DNA of 42,378 nucleotides from Bacteroidales bacterium (GTDB lineage: Bacteria; Bacteroidota; Bacteroidia; Bacteroidales; UBA12170), in assembly GCA_027858955.1 (NCBI GenBank), contig JAQIBR010000005.1:1-42378 (forward strand). Reading direction: 5' to 3'. Below are positions 25,743-35,567 of the stretch, piece after piece (the stretch's first letter is position 1; every line of letters starts with the position of its first letter). The notes under the pieces were generated by a model. That model saw nothing but the letters and a program-made list of their open reading frames with translations, was not told where the DNA came from and made no database searches. Both the position numbers and the translations under genes were made by a program.

Positions 25743-26744
25743 CTAAAATTTCTTCTCCAAAATATGCAGATATTCTTCCGTTTTATTAGCAGCATGGTTT
25801 CTATTTTCGTCTTTGTCAGCTTTAAATCTTTGGTAATTTGTGGATGCTAAGTTATATTTGCCATATTTACTCATTGCCTTTCTAATATGATCAATTGGCA
25901 TTAGTCCTTCATTATTATAGCTTAAGAAAATGTACTTGAAATTTGCATTCTTAATTAATTCTTCAAATTCACTTTTTACAAAATTAGTACTGCAATATTT
26001 TGATCTATTATAGTTTCTTTGACCTGTTTTCCCTTTAGGAGTAAATACATCGTATTTAGCAATAGTATTTAATAAATGGTAGTTTGCACCATATTGCCTG
26101 GCATTATATGGAGGGTCGAGATATAGAATATCGCCTTCAATTTGCTTAATTAGCTGATTACTATCCGTATTAAAAACTTCATGCTTATTTCCATTCACTT
26201 CAAAGTCTGCAGGAGTTAAAATAAGACTTTTTTGAGCGGATTTTTTCAAATGTTTTAAAAAAGCCCCATATACAGATGCTGTATTTGCTATTTTATCTGC
26301 GCTTTCCAATAAACTTGCCAAAAGGAAATAGTAGGTGTCAAAATCTATTTCATTATTGTTCTTCCAAGTTTCAATTTGAATTCTTATAGCATCAATCTTC
26401 TTTCCATTTTCATCGGAAAAATATTGTCTTTCGCCATGCTGTCCTTTACAATAATTGGTATAAATAAAACCTTTTAGTTTGAGTTTATTTAAATCAGTTA
26501 TGATTTGATCTTTATTATCTATAGGTAAGTAATTACCAATATAATTTCTATTCAGGATATAACTGTAATATTCAAAGTCGTTGCTAATTACTTTTTTAAC
26601 TTCTTGCTTAAAATTTCGTCCAACAATTCCAGTTCCAGCAAAAATATCACAGAATACTTTTTCTGATAGATCTTGACCCACAACATTATAAACTGTTGTT
26701 TTTATAAATTGAGATAGCTTATTTTTAGATCCGATATAGTTCAT
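25743..26744 (-). CDS. D12-class adenine-specific DNA methyltransferase (Dam-like)
   Basis: A 333-residue N6-adenine methyltransferase. The start MNYIGSKNKL is the S-adenosylmethionine/N-terminal motif X of the D12 class. DIFAGTGIVGRNF (motif I, about 28-40) binds the cofactor, and DPPYNARQYGANYH (motif IV, about 211-224) is the catalytic site. No restriction endonuclease is adjacent, so it may be a solitary methylase or the rest of a system may lie elsewhere. The recognition site cannot be read from sequence. It is followed on the same strand by repeat-rich DNA and preceded by a DUF4143 ATPase, consistent with an accessory island. Confidence 0.88.
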   Translation of the reverse strand: MNYIGSKNKLSQFIKTTVYNVVGQDLSEKVFCDIFAGTGIVGRNFKQEVKKVISNDFEYYSYILNRNYIGNYLPIDNKDQIITDLNKLKLKGFIYTNYCKGQHGERQYFSDENGKKIDAIRIQIETWKNNNEIDFDTYYFLLASLLESADKIANTASVYGAFLKHLKKSAQKSLILTPADFEVNGNKHEVFNTDSNQLIKQIEGDILYLDPPYNARQYGANYHLLNTIAKYDVFTPKGKTGQRNYNRSKYCSTNFVKSEFEELIKNANFKYIFLSYNNEGLMPIDHIRKAMSKYGKYNLASTNYQRFKADKDENRNHAANKTEEYLHILEKKF

Positions 26745-26845
26745 TTAGCTTTTAGACTGATATTTATCAATTTATTATGCAAAACTAGCTATTCATAATT
26801 GAGTTTCTATTTACAGAGTGAAAGTACTCAATTTAAAATTTAGTT

Positions 26846-28165
26846 TCATTGCATTTTTGTTTGAATAAACTTCCTAAATAAGAATACTGCATAAAGTGGT
26901 AAGTTTATAAATTCATTGTTTTGATTAAAATTTCTTGGGGAAGTTCTGAATATATATTTAGGTTTATACTTATCTGCATAGCTTCTAATGCTTTTTAGAT
27001 TGCGGCTTGTTCCACTTTTTACTTCTAGCGGATAAACTCCATTTTTTACTTGTAAAATAAAGTCCACTTCTGCGTCACTCTTGGATGTCCAATAATACAA
27101 TTCATTATTTTCAGAGAGCAATAGTTCCGAAGCCACAAAGTTTTCGATAAATGCACCATTATATTCTTTAAAAAGTTCATTTGGCTTAATTATAATGTCT
27201 GGGGTTAGGTTGAGCATAGCTCCAAGCAACCCAGTATCTAATAAAAATATTTTGAATTTAGTATAATCAGCATAACTAGTTAAAGGAATTTTAGGCGACT
27301 GAATATTATAGGCTAAATGAATTAATCCCGCATTTTTTAGCCATTCGATTGTTTGTTCATACATTTTTGAACGAGCATTTTTACGTATATCGCTATATTT
27401 GAACTTTTTGTTCTCTTTGGCTAATTGGTTTGGCACGGAATTCCAAAGTTCAGAAGTGCGTATTGCTTGAGTTTTCTCCGTGTATTTTGAAAAATCACGC
27501 TGATATGCTTTAAGTATCTCATTTTGTATTGTCCTAGCCTTGGTAATATCTTTTTCCGTCAGATAGGATTGCAAAACCTCTGGCATTCCACCCAAATAAA
27601 GATAGTTTTTTAAATGGCTAAGTAATTTGTAATGAATAATTTCAGGGAACAAGTCAATCGATTTTGCTTCCAATAGTTTTTCTGCAATCAATTCCTCGCC
27701 AAAAGCTATAAGATATTCGGTAAATTGCAAGGGGTATAGAGTCATGAAATTTACTTTACCCACAGGGAAACTGCTATCTTTTCCTACACTTATTCCCAGC
27801 AAAGAACCTGCTGCGATGATATGCAATTCAGGCCATTTTTCATAAAAATATTTCAGGCTTGTCAATGCTGAAGGAAGGGTTTGGATTTCGTCGAAAAACA
27901 GTAAAGTGTCTTCGCTTTCTATTTTTTTTCCCAAGTATAAACTCAAGTTGCTTATAATAATATGAGGTTCTAAATTACCATCAAACAAATTATGCAAGTT
28001 TGAATCTTGCTCAAAATTAAGATAGATATAATTATTGTATTCATTTCTTCCAAACGCATTTACTAAGTATGTTTTACCTACTTGGCGTGCTCCTTGTAAT
28101 AACAAAGGCTTACGGTTGTAGTTATTTTTCCAGCTTATCAACTGGTCATATAAGGCTCTTTTCAT
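26846..28165 (-). CDS. AAA family ATPase with DUF4143 domain
   Basis: A 439-residue protein. The N-terminal AAA_14-type ATPase has the Walker A loop LLLQGARQVGKTYLV (about 21-35) and Walker B TLLFFDEIQTLP (about 85-96). The C-terminal DUF4143 part carries the nuclease-like core YYWTSKSDAEVDFILQVKNGVYPLEVKSG (about 350-378), with the D-x-E-V-K pattern of PD-(D/E)XK folds. These genes are abundant, mobile and of unknown function. Three direct repeats spaced 33 bp lie 92-190 bp upstream of its start and could be its control region. Confidence 0.9.
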   Translation of the reverse strand: MKRALYDQLISWKNNYNRKPLLLQGARQVGKTYLVNAFGRNEYNNYIYLNFEQDSNLHNLFDGNLEPHIIISNLSLYLGKKIESEDTLLFFDEIQTLPSALTSLKYFYEKWPELHIIAAGSLLGISVGKDSSFPVGKVNFMTLYPLQFTEYLIAFGEELIAEKLLEAKSIDLFPEIIHYKLLSHLKNYLYLGGMPEVLQSYLTEKDITKARTIQNEILKAYQRDFSKYTEKTQAIRTSELWNSVPNQLAKENKKFKYSDIRKNARSKMYEQTIEWLKNAGLIHLAYNIQSPKIPLTSYADYTKFKIFLLDTGLLGAMLNLTPDIIIKPNELFKEYNGAFIENFVASELLLSENNELYYWTSKSDAEVDFILQVKNGVYPLEVKSGTSRNLKSIRSYADKYKPKYIFRTSPRNFNQNNEFINLPLYAVFLFRKFIQTKMQ

Positions 28166-28867
28166 ATAATTATAATATTAAGTTATGGTCATGTGGAATA
28201 CACCTTTGAGTGCATCCTGCTCTAGAAAAAAATTCAAATATTGGCGAATTTCATAATTTATCTCCAAAAAAGTGTAACAAATGTATAAATTTATCTCCAA
28301 TAAAGTGCAATAGTTCTAAGTATTTATCTCCAAAAAAGTGTATTGTGTTAGAAAAATAGCTCTAAAATAATGATAATAGCTTATGCTTACTAGATTGTGT
28401 AAATATATTGATGGATAATATAAAGTTAGAGACCATAGCAATAATAAATCTTTAGATGTTAAAATGATTGAACTCAACCACCATACTTTGCCGCTTTATA
28501 AGAGATTAGATGATAAGAATAAGGGCATAATAGGATAACTTCAAAACGTGTTTTTAAACCTTCCAAATAGCTTACATTTGTTGCAAGTCACGAGGCCGCT
28601 ATAACAATCAAAAGGCCATAGAAATTTATACATATATTTGCAAGTTGGATCTAAGCATAGGCATAAATGATCCTCCATAGTGGCTTATGTGGAATATATA
28701 ATTGCTAAAGCCGCTGAAACAAGCAAGGTAATTCACATTAATGAGTTAAAATTGCAATTAAGTGGAACAATTTTGTAAATTTAGAGTATAGTTATAATAA
28801 ATAATTTGTATGTTTGGAGTGTCTATTATAAATTGATAGCTCTACCAACACCATTGATCAAACTGCA
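28166..28867. other. Gene-poor region, 702 bp, with repeat array
   Basis: No convincing gene. It contains the 33-bp-spaced repeats (28257-28355). Near 28680-28778 a short GTG-started frame (32 codons, VAYVEYIIAKAAETSK...) may be the remnant of a decayed gene. The base composition is AT-rich and otherwise unremarkable. Confidence 0.5.
28257..28355. repeat. Three direct repeats at exact 33-bp period
   Basis: The word TTTATCTCCAAAAAAGTGTA begins at 28257, 28290 and 28323. The copies keep about 18 of 20 bases, and the 12-13 bp between them is unrelated. Copy 2 differs by TAA for AAA and GC for GT. On the minus strand one frame reads HFFGDK/HFIGDK in each unit, but there is no start codon and a stop follows, so a present coding role is unlikely. 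Confidence 0.7.
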
Positions 28868-29128
28868 ATGAAACCAAAATCCATAATAGAGAAGCAGCCA
28901 GAAATTGAATTTATCAACAAAGATACTGTAAATGTATTTACAGATATCGTGAAGATAAGTATCACAAATGAAACCGTGAGTTTAGAATTGGCCTTAAGGA
29001 ATAAAGACAATAAAACGGCAATAATTTCCCACAATATAATTATGACAATGCCCCATTTTTTAAGATTTATACAAGTGGGAAATGGTATATCTGAAGATAT
29101 ATTAAGTAAATTTAAAGAAAACAAATAA
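28868..29128 (+). CDS. Small hypothetical protein upstream of MazF module
   Basis: An 86-residue protein that I do not recognise. It has alternating hydrophobic strands (VFTDIVKISI, VSLELALRN, AIISHNIIMTMPHFLRFI) and a charged C-terminal helix. The layout is loosely like DUF3467 proteins, but I would not assign it. Its stop is directly followed by the ATG of the antitoxin-like gene, so it is probably part of the same operon. Confidence 0.5.
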   Translation: MKPKSIIEKQPEIEFINKDTVNVFTDIVKISITNETVSLELALRNKDNKTAIISHNIIMTMPHFLRFIQVGNGISEDILSKFKENK

Positions 29129-29401
29129 ATGATTATTGAAGCAAATACTTTTGATTCGGATACGGATTTTAAATGCAATGTCACTGATTTTGGAACAGAG
29201 AAGGATATTTTTACATCGAATATTTTATTCTTGACAGAAAATATGACAAAAATTCATGATGTATTTGTTGTCTATTCATCAGAAAATTTTGAAGCAGATT
29301 TTTCTAATAACGATTTAACCAAATTAAGTTTAGCTTTATCTGAATCTTCGTTTTCCGAATTGTGGGAGAATGAAGATGATGAGTATTGGGATTCTTATTA
29401 A
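29129..29401 (+). CDS. Probable antitoxin of MazF-type toxin
   Basis: A 90-residue acidic protein whose end SFSELWENEDDEYWDSY is the type of acidic, aromatic tail that binds and blocks MazF-like toxins. It precedes the toxin gene and overlaps or nearly abuts it. The N-terminal part (about 1-60) is strand-rich and shows no classic DNA-binding motif, so autoregulation is uncertain. Identification rests on position and tail composition. Confidence 0.6.
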   Translation: MIIEANTFDSDTDFKCNVTDFGTEKDIFTSNILFLTENMTKIHDVFVVYSSENFEADFSNNDLTKLSLALSESSFSELWENEDDEYWDSY

Positions 29402-29411
29402 AATCATAATT

Positions 29412-29765
29412 TTGTATTATCGACAAGGAGATATATTACTCGTTCCTTTCCCGTTCACAAATTTAACTGGAAGTAAAAGAAGACCAGCAATTGTTGTGTC
29501 TAACAAATTGGTTAATGGAAGTGAAGACCTTGTTCTTGCTCAAATAACCACTACTCAAATTAATTTAGATTTAGCTTGTAAGATTACTAATAATGACGTA
29601 ACAAAACCCTTTGAACCGCCATATAGTGAAATGTATATAAGCTGCAAAAAAGTAGCGGTTATAGATAAAAACCTTATTTTAAAGAGAATAACAACAATAT
29701 CCAGCTTAAAGTTAACAGAAACGCTCGAGAAGATTATTAAGATATTTGAACAAGACTCGGTTTAG
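29412..29765 (+). CDS. MazF/PemK-type mRNA interferase toxin
   Basis: A toxin of the PemK/MazF family with YRQGDILLVPFPFTNLTGSKRRPAIVVSN at the N-terminus, the conserved RNA-binding and catalytic face, and ISCKKVAVIDKNLI later. I chose the TTG at 29412 (about 117 residues), 10 bp after the antitoxin stop, because the domain begins right there. The ATG at 29370 would add 14 non-conserved residues and overlap the antitoxin by 32 bp; either is possible. It would cleave mRNA when freed from the antitoxin. Confidence 0.82.
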   Translation: MYYRQGDILLVPFPFTNLTGSKRRPAIVVSNKLVNGSEDLVLAQITTTQINLDLACKITNNDVTKPFEPPYSEMYISCKKVAVIDKNLILKRITTISSLKLTETLEKIIKIFEQDSV

Positions 29766-30083
29766 CATAGAGAAGATTTGTTCCTATTAAAAGTGTTCAC
29801 TCGCCAAATGCATATAAAATCCGATTGTGTGCTTATTCTTGATGGGATTCAATAACACGGCTGCAATATAGTAATCCAAAAGGCTGCCAAATACCCAACT
29901 AAGAAGCTTTTGTGTTTTGCATAGCTCTCTGTCAACGACTGATGGGTTGTGTGGCTTGTTTTTGTGTTGAAAAAGGGTATTGGTATAAATCAATTCTATG
30001 GCTTTTATTCGTCCCGTCATTCAGCCCATAAATGAAAAAAGCCCCATAAATCATTGATTTACAGAGCATTTATTTTTAATTAG
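29766..30083. other. Intergenic region without recognised gene
   Basis: 318 bp between the toxin gene and the tRNA. A 77-codon frame on the minus strand (29787-30020) has no recognisable domain and no supporting context; it could be a decayed fragment. I see no promoter or hairpin of note. Confidence 0.4.
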
Positions 30084-30157
30084 CGGTCCGGACGGGACTC
30101 GAACCCGCGACCTCCGCCGTGACAGGGCGGCATTCTAACCAACTGAACTACCGGACC
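30084..30157 (-). tRNA. tRNA-Asp (GTC)
   Basis: A complete 74-nt cloverleaf on the minus strand. The acceptor arms GGTCCGG and CCGGACC pair fully, the anticodon stem-loop is CCGCC-CTGTCAC-GGCGG with anticodon GTC, and the T-loop is GGGTTCGAGTCCC. The discriminator is G73, as expected for Asp. CCA is not encoded. Confidence 0.96.
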
Positions 30158-30282
30158 ATTTTTTATATGAACTTGCTCCCTAGAAAGCGTTGCAAAAATA
30201 CATTATTTTTGATTATCTCCAAATATAATTTCGCTTTTTTAAATTTATTTTTTTGAAAATATTTTAACCAATAAAAAGATGA

Positions 30283-33200
30283 TTATTCTAGAATTAACGG
30301 GATAGTAAAATTAAATGTTGAGCCTTGTCCTTCTTCCGATTCTAACCATAATTTTCCTTTAAATGTACTAACTAATCCTTGTGAAATAGCTAAGCCAAGT
30401 CCTGTTCCACCATATAGTTTAGATGTTGTTTGGTCGGCCTGTATAAAACGATAGAAAATTTCTTCCTGTTTATCCTTTGAAATACCAATACCAGTATCTT
30501 TAACATAAAAATGTATGGTTTTTTCGTTATCAATAACATTACAGCCAATCTCAATAGATCCCTTGCTGGTAAATTTCATTGCATTACTTATCAAATTAAT
30601 AAAAATTTGCTTTAATCGTAGGTCATCAGTTTTAACAAAGAACTCATCATCAGGCGTAGGTCTTTTCTGAATCATTGTCAAACCTTTATCTTTAATTGCA
30701 ATCTCAAACATATTGTATATATCCTGCAGAGTTTCGTACAGATTAATATATTCATAATTCAATTGAACATGACCGGCTTCTATTTTAGATATATCTATTA
30801 TATCGTTAATAAGACTCAATAATTGATTCCCATTTTGTTTTATGATACGAAGGAAATGTTTTTTCTCATCAGCTGATACGTCTTCATCATCCATCAAATC
30901 TGAAAAGCCTATGATTGAGTTCATAGGAGTACGAATCTCATGACTCATATTTGCCAGAAATGCAGATTTTAATTGCTCACTTTCAATTGCTTTTTCTTTA
31001 GCTCTAAAAAGATCATGTTCTGCCTGTTTTAAACTTGTAATATCTCGAACAATGATAAGTAGGTGAGGTTCATTATTATAAAATATTAGGCGCCCCTTAG
31101 CATTAACAAAGAATTTATCTCCCGATTTTGTAATATCAATAGATTCACCTTCAAACATTTTTGTGTAGTTATTGTCGAGATGTTTCAAAACATCATCAAA
31201 ATCATGGTTCTGAACAGGATGAATAAAACGAGAAGTTGAATTTTGAATAAATTCATCATAAGTAAATCCATACATTTGAGTAGTCATTTTATTTACCTGA
31301 ACAATTTCTTTGTTCATATTATAAATAATAACTCCATCTAAAATAGATTCAAAAATATGACGATAACTGTTTTCGCTGTCTTCAAGAGCTTTCTGTGCTA
31401 TTTTACGGTTGGTGATATCACGAATTACCAATATAAGGGAAAGAGGCATATCAGATGAATCGTAAAGTATTTTGGCACTAAGCTCAGTTGGAATTTTACT
31501 GTTGTGTTTTCCTATACAAGGAACTTCTTTTTGATAAAATCCATAGATATTAATGTCGCTTAAAATATTTGCTAATTGTTGTTTTGCTTCAATTTCCGCA
31601 TTCCAAATAAATTGAATATTTTCTCCAAGCATCTCTTCATTATCATATCCAAATATTTTTTCTGCTCCACCAGACCAATCGCTTATCATGCCTGTGAAGT
31701 CAGTGATGATAACTCCATCATTCATTTGAGAAAGTATCTCACTTGATTGTCGAAGTTTTTCACCTTTTAAAACATCTTCAGTAATATCTGACAATACACC
31801 ATAGTAATATGAAATATTACCATCAGAATCGTATTGTGCCGTGGTACGATCATTTATCCACTTTGTTTCTCCAGTTTTAGTAATAATTCGATAGGGTTGA
31901 TGCGTAATATGACTTCTTTTTTTTGTGTCAAACTCGCTTGTTTCTTTCCTTAATCTTTCAACGTCATCGGGATATATAAGTTGATGATAATTTACTTTCT
32001 TTAAATATATTTCCTGAGGTTGGTAACCAAATAAGATCTCTGAATTTTCTGAAATAAACTCGATTGGGCTATCTTTTTCATTCTTCCACAAAACAGCTAC
32101 TAAACCACTCATATGTAAAATTCGACTGACTTCTTCTTTAGCTGATATATCTTCACCGGAGCTAATAGTGCCAATAATATTATTGTTTTCATCTTTTAAT
32201 AAGCTGTTCCGCCAAGCAATATTTATTTCCTTTCCCGAAGATGTTTTTATAGTATTCTCAAAATAATCATCATGGAACTTCGCATCTGCCATAGATTTAA
32301 CAAATCTATCGTAATGCTGATTATTCATATTGGGTCTGAAATTAGTGAACCAATTTTTCCCTACAATATTCTCTTCTGACTCTTCGAGAATCTCACATCC
32401 TTTTTTATTAATAGCAGTAATGTTACCCTTTGTGTCGAGAGCAATCATCATCATTCCGGCGACTTCAAAATATTGTTTTGCTCTTTTATTCTCTTTTTCG
32501 ATAATTCTTGCAGAATTTTCACGGTCGGTTACATCCAATAACTGAGCTATAGTCTGTGGTTTTCCTTCTGCAGTTTTTATTACGGACGAATGAATTTCTG
32601 CTTTTCTTATTTCTCCGCTTTTTCGAATAATATCAAAAGTATAATTCTGGGGGACATCTTCTCCAGCTTGACGAGCAACATATCGTTCACCAACAATAAC
32701 AGCACTTTCTTCTGTAAGTATTTCGCGAAAATCAAGGCCAAATAGTTCGTCGCTTGTATATCCGGTTATTAATTCAAATTGTTTATTGGTATAATCAAAA
32801 TGGAATTTATGGTTGATGATGGCAATTCCTTCGTATGAGTTAGATACAATAATTTTGTAACTGTTATCCTTTTCGAATAAGGATTTCTGAAGTTTAACAA
32901 AATCTTCAATATTTTTAGCGATTAGCATATAATGCTCTTTTCCGCTAATTTTAATTAGTTTTGAAGAAATAAGCACGTGGACTTGAGTACCATCTTTAAG
33001 ATTAAACAAGCTTTCTTGGTTAACGATTTCTTCTTTGTTTTGTAGTTTAGTTGCGTAATAATCCCTGTCGGGATTATTTGACCAAAAGTTTAATTGGGTA
33101 GTTGTTTTGCCGATAATCTCATTGTAAGATAAACCGCTCATCTGAGTAAACATTTCATTTACATCAATATAAGTCAAATTTTCCATCTCCATAATAGCTA

Positions 33201-34839
33201 AAGCATCAGGACTTTTGCTAAAAATGTTCTGGAATTTTTCTTCACTCGATGCTAAGTCTTCTTGTGCCTGATTTATTTGAGTGATATCTTTAATCACGCT
33301 TAGAAATTGTTTTTTACCATCGAGAATTATTGCCCTTGACGACACTAAACCAACTATAATTTTGCCACCTTTCATGCGAAATTTTACTTGGAAATTATCT
33401 ATTTTCCCTAGTTTTTGAGTTAAATGAAGTGCTTTTAATTTACTAACCGGACTTGACCAAAAATTTAAATCATCAGGTTTTTTTCCTATTAATTCTTCTT
33501 TTGAATATCCTGTATATTCCAAAAAACTGTCATTAACATCAACAAAAGTTTCGCTTTCTAAATCAAGTATATGAACAGGATCGGGGTTTGTATTAAATGC
33601 CAATCGAAATTGCTCACTACTGCGTTGCAATTCCGCTTGGGCAGTTTTAAATTTGGAAATATCTCTTGTAACATTAATGAGATGAGGTTCTCCGTTAAAT
33701 TCGATAATATTAGATGAAATAAGTGAATTAATTAAGCTTCCATCTTTCTTTCGGAAACTTATTTCAAAGTCGTTTATAAAACCTTCTGCTTTTATTCGAT
33801 TATAAAAAGTTTTACTGTTTTCATTATTTACCCATATATTCAATTCATCAGGTGTTTTCCCTAATAAATCTTCACGAGAATAACCTATATATCTAAGGAA
33901 ATAATCGTTGAAATCGACAAAGACTGCATCCGAAATACGATTGATATGAACTGCATCGGGAATATTCATAAAAGCTTTGCGGAATTGTTCTTCGCTCTCT
34001 TTTAATGCTTGAGCTAACCGGTTTAGTTTAGTTACATCTTTCGTTGTTGCAATTAAATGAGGTTCTTCATTGTAAATAATTGGTTTAGATGAAAGTAGAA
34101 CTTCGAAAATATTACCATTTTTATTCCTAAGTGAAGTTGGCATATCTTGAACAAATCCATCCTTTTTGAGTTTAGCAAAATATATATCTCGATCTTTTTC
34201 ATTAACCCACATTCCAAGTTCAAAAACCGATTTATTTGCTACTTCATCTTTTGTATATCCGCTTTTTTTTATGAAAGTTTCATTTACATAAGAGAATGTG
34301 CCATTGTCAGCTCGGTTAATTGTTATCATATCGGGGCTGGATGAAATAGCCAACTCAAATTGTTTTTCCTGTAATTTTAGCTCACTGATATCTTCGGTCG
34401 AAAGTATGGCAATGAATTTTCGATCTGTTTTATGAATATTTATCTTGAGCCGAATATATTTTAGTTTTCCTTTCTTGCTAAGTATTTCAGTGTCAACGCT
34501 AAATGTATTTTCTCCTTTGTATAATTTAATGAGTTTTTTTCTAAAAACTTTACTTGTATTTTCTGTGAAAAAGTAATTAATATTTTCTATAAATTCTTGA
34601 TTATTATCAACTTCGAATAAAGTTAAGACTGCACGATTAATTAAATTTATTTTAAAAAATGAAGCGCATTTAATGTATTCTCGATATTTTGTATCTAGAT
34701 AACTGTCTAAATCCTTTATTCCGTCTTTTTCAAGAGATTCAAAATACTCGAATAATTCAGTTAAATCCATTTCCCATAATGGAATAGGGGAATATTCAAA
34801 GATTAGTTCAAAGGAAGACGTATCAGTGTTCATACTCAT
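30283..34839 (-). CDS. Multi-PAS sensor histidine kinase (about 10 PAS domains)
   Basis: A 1518-residue kinase with no membrane segment or signal peptide, so it is probably cytoplasmic. From the N-terminus there is one divergent PAS-like unit (about 10-155). Nine more PAS/PAC units of about 120 residues follow, recognisable by repeats such as FVDFNDYFLRYIGYSREDLLGK and IRDITNRK. The HisKA phospho-acceptor is H1300 in SHEIRTPMNS. The HATPase domain has the N box NLISNAMKF (near 1420), DTGIGI and GGTGLGL. No receiver domain is fused and no response regulator lies nearby. PAS units 2-5 are alike in sequence, suggesting tandem duplication. The signal is unknown. Confidence 0.93.
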   Translation of the reverse strand: MSMNTDTSSFELIFEYSPIPLWEMDLTELFEYFESLEKDGIKDLDSYLDTKYREYIKCASFFKINLINRAVLTLFEVDNNQEFIENINYFFTENTSKVFRKKLIKLYKGENTFSVDTEILSKKGKLKYIRLKINIHKTDRKFIAILSTEDISELKLQEKQFELAISSSPDMITINRADNGTFSYVNETFIKKSGYTKDEVANKSVFELGMWVNEKDRDIYFAKLKKDGFVQDMPTSLRNKNGNIFEVLLSSKPIIYNEEPHLIATTKDVTKLNRLAQALKESEEQFRKAFMNIPDAVHINRISDAVFVDFNDYFLRYIGYSREDLLGKTPDELNIWVNNENSKTFYNRIKAEGFINDFEISFRKKDGSLINSLISSNIIEFNGEPHLINVTRDISKFKTAQAELQRSSEQFRLAFNTNPDPVHILDLESETFVDVNDSFLEYTGYSKEELIGKKPDDLNFWSSPVSKLKALHLTQKLGKIDNFQVKFRMKGGKIIVGLVSSRAIILDGKKQFLSVIKDITQINQAQEDLASSEEKFQNIFSKSPDALAIMEMENLTYIDVNEMFTQMSGLSYNEIIGKTTTQLNFWSNNPDRDYYATKLQNKEEIVNQESLFNLKDGTQVHVLISSKLIKISGKEHYMLIAKNIEDFVKLQKSLFEKDNSYKIIVSNSYEGIAIINHKFHFDYTNKQFELITGYTSDELFGLDFREILTEESAVIVGERYVARQAGEDVPQNYTFDIIRKSGEIRKAEIHSSVIKTAEGKPQTIAQLLDVTDRENSARIIEKENKRAKQYFEVAGMMMIALDTKGNITAINKKGCEILEESEENIVGKNWFTNFRPNMNNQHYDRFVKSMADAKFHDDYFENTIKTSSGKEINIAWRNSLLKDENNNIIGTISSGEDISAKEEVSRILHMSGLVAVLWKNEKDSPIEFISENSEILFGYQPQEIYLKKVNYHQLIYPDDVERLRKETSEFDTKKRSHITHQPYRIITKTGETKWINDRTTAQYDSDGNISYYYGVLSDITEDVLKGEKLRQSSEILSQMNDGVIITDFTGMISDWSGGAEKIFGYDNEEMLGENIQFIWNAEIEAKQQLANILSDINIYGFYQKEVPCIGKHNSKIPTELSAKILYDSSDMPLSLILVIRDITNRKIAQKALEDSENSYRHIFESILDGVIIYNMNKEIVQVNKMTTQMYGFTYDEFIQNSTSRFIHPVQNHDFDDVLKHLDNNYTKMFEGESIDITKSGDKFFVNAKGRLIFYNNEPHLLIIVRDITSLKQAEHDLFRAKEKAIESEQLKSAFLANMSHEIRTPMNSIIGFSDLMDDEDVSADEKKHFLRIIKQNGNQLLSLINDIIDISKIEAGHVQLNYEYINLYETLQDIYNMFEIAIKDKGLTMIQKRPTPDDEFFVKTDDLRLKQIFINLISNAMKFTSKGSIEIGCNVIDNEKTIHFYVKDTGIGISKDKQEEIFYRFIQADQTTSKLYGGTGLGLAISQGLVSTFKGKLWLESEEGQGSTFNFTIPLILE

Positions 34840-35567
34840 AATTAGCGGTTGGTCAAGAAAAATTAATACTGCGATTTAATAATGGGCACGCAAAGTACAA
34901 AATATTTTAGATGAAAGACTTATTTATAGTACAAAAATACAGTTAATTCTTAAGCGTAGCTATTTTGTATTTTAAATTTTTAGGAAGAATCTTACTTTGT
35001 CCAAAGGACTCCTTCAGAGATGTGCTGATGCATCTTGATTGTGTATTTTCTCTTTCTTGAGATTTGACTTTAAAGGTTAGAAATTAAATATAGCGAAGTC
35101 GAGATTCTAGTATTGAGCAAGTTGAAATAAGGTTAGTTGTTATGGGGTGTTTTTGCTACTAATGTTAAATAAAATGGAAAAGATAAGGTTTTAATATATC
35201 AAAAATGCACACAAAATCTACTTAAATTATAAATTTAAAGACCTTATATTCAAGTTCTTGCCTACTATATAACTAATCAGCAATGTAGAACTCTACGAGG
35301 GTTTTGAACCCTCGTAGAGTTCTGAAGTCAATAAGCATACTTTCGGAATTTCAACACTAAGCCCTGCCCAAACTTAGTAAGGTATTTAATTCCATGGTCT
35401 GACTGGGCTTTGATTAGGTGAAAATCTTATGCAATTTATCTATTGCGATGTTGAATTTCAAAAAAATACTGTTGACTTAGTGGAGAAGTCGGTGAATAGA
35501 AGATTTAAAACCTTATTTCGGCTTCGCTCAATACAGGTATTTCGTCAAGTTCAATTTAGTAATTTCA
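34840..35567. other. Intergenic region, 728 bp
   Basis: No gene is seen. It holds the perfect hairpin at 35287-35323 and, at 34995-35024, CTTTGTCCAAAGGACTCC..., which resembles the GCCAAAGGCATCCC word inside the repeat at 25495-25613. The rest is AT-rich without clear structure. Confidence 0.5.
35287..35323. repeat. Perfect 17-bp palindrome (CTACGAGGGTT core)
   Basis: The arms 35287-35303 and 35307-35323 are fully complementary around TTG or TTT. The layout matches that of the palindrome at 17913-17945: a variable outer word, then GGTTTT and (A)AACC at the centre. There is no T run and it lies over 240 bp from the nearest gene end, so it is more likely a dispersed repeat than a terminator. 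Confidence 0.65.

Noticed and set aside
28257-28355. CRISPR array
   Set aside because: Only three repeats of about 20 bp with 12-13-bp spacers and no cas gene in the window; too short in every respect.
28867-29128. DUF3467 assignment for the 86-residue protein
   Set aside because: Only a loose strand layout resembles that family; no diagnostic residues could be matched by eye.
29787-30020. 77-codon minus-strand gene
   Set aside because: No recognisable domain, no promoter or conserved context; kept only as possible decayed DNA.
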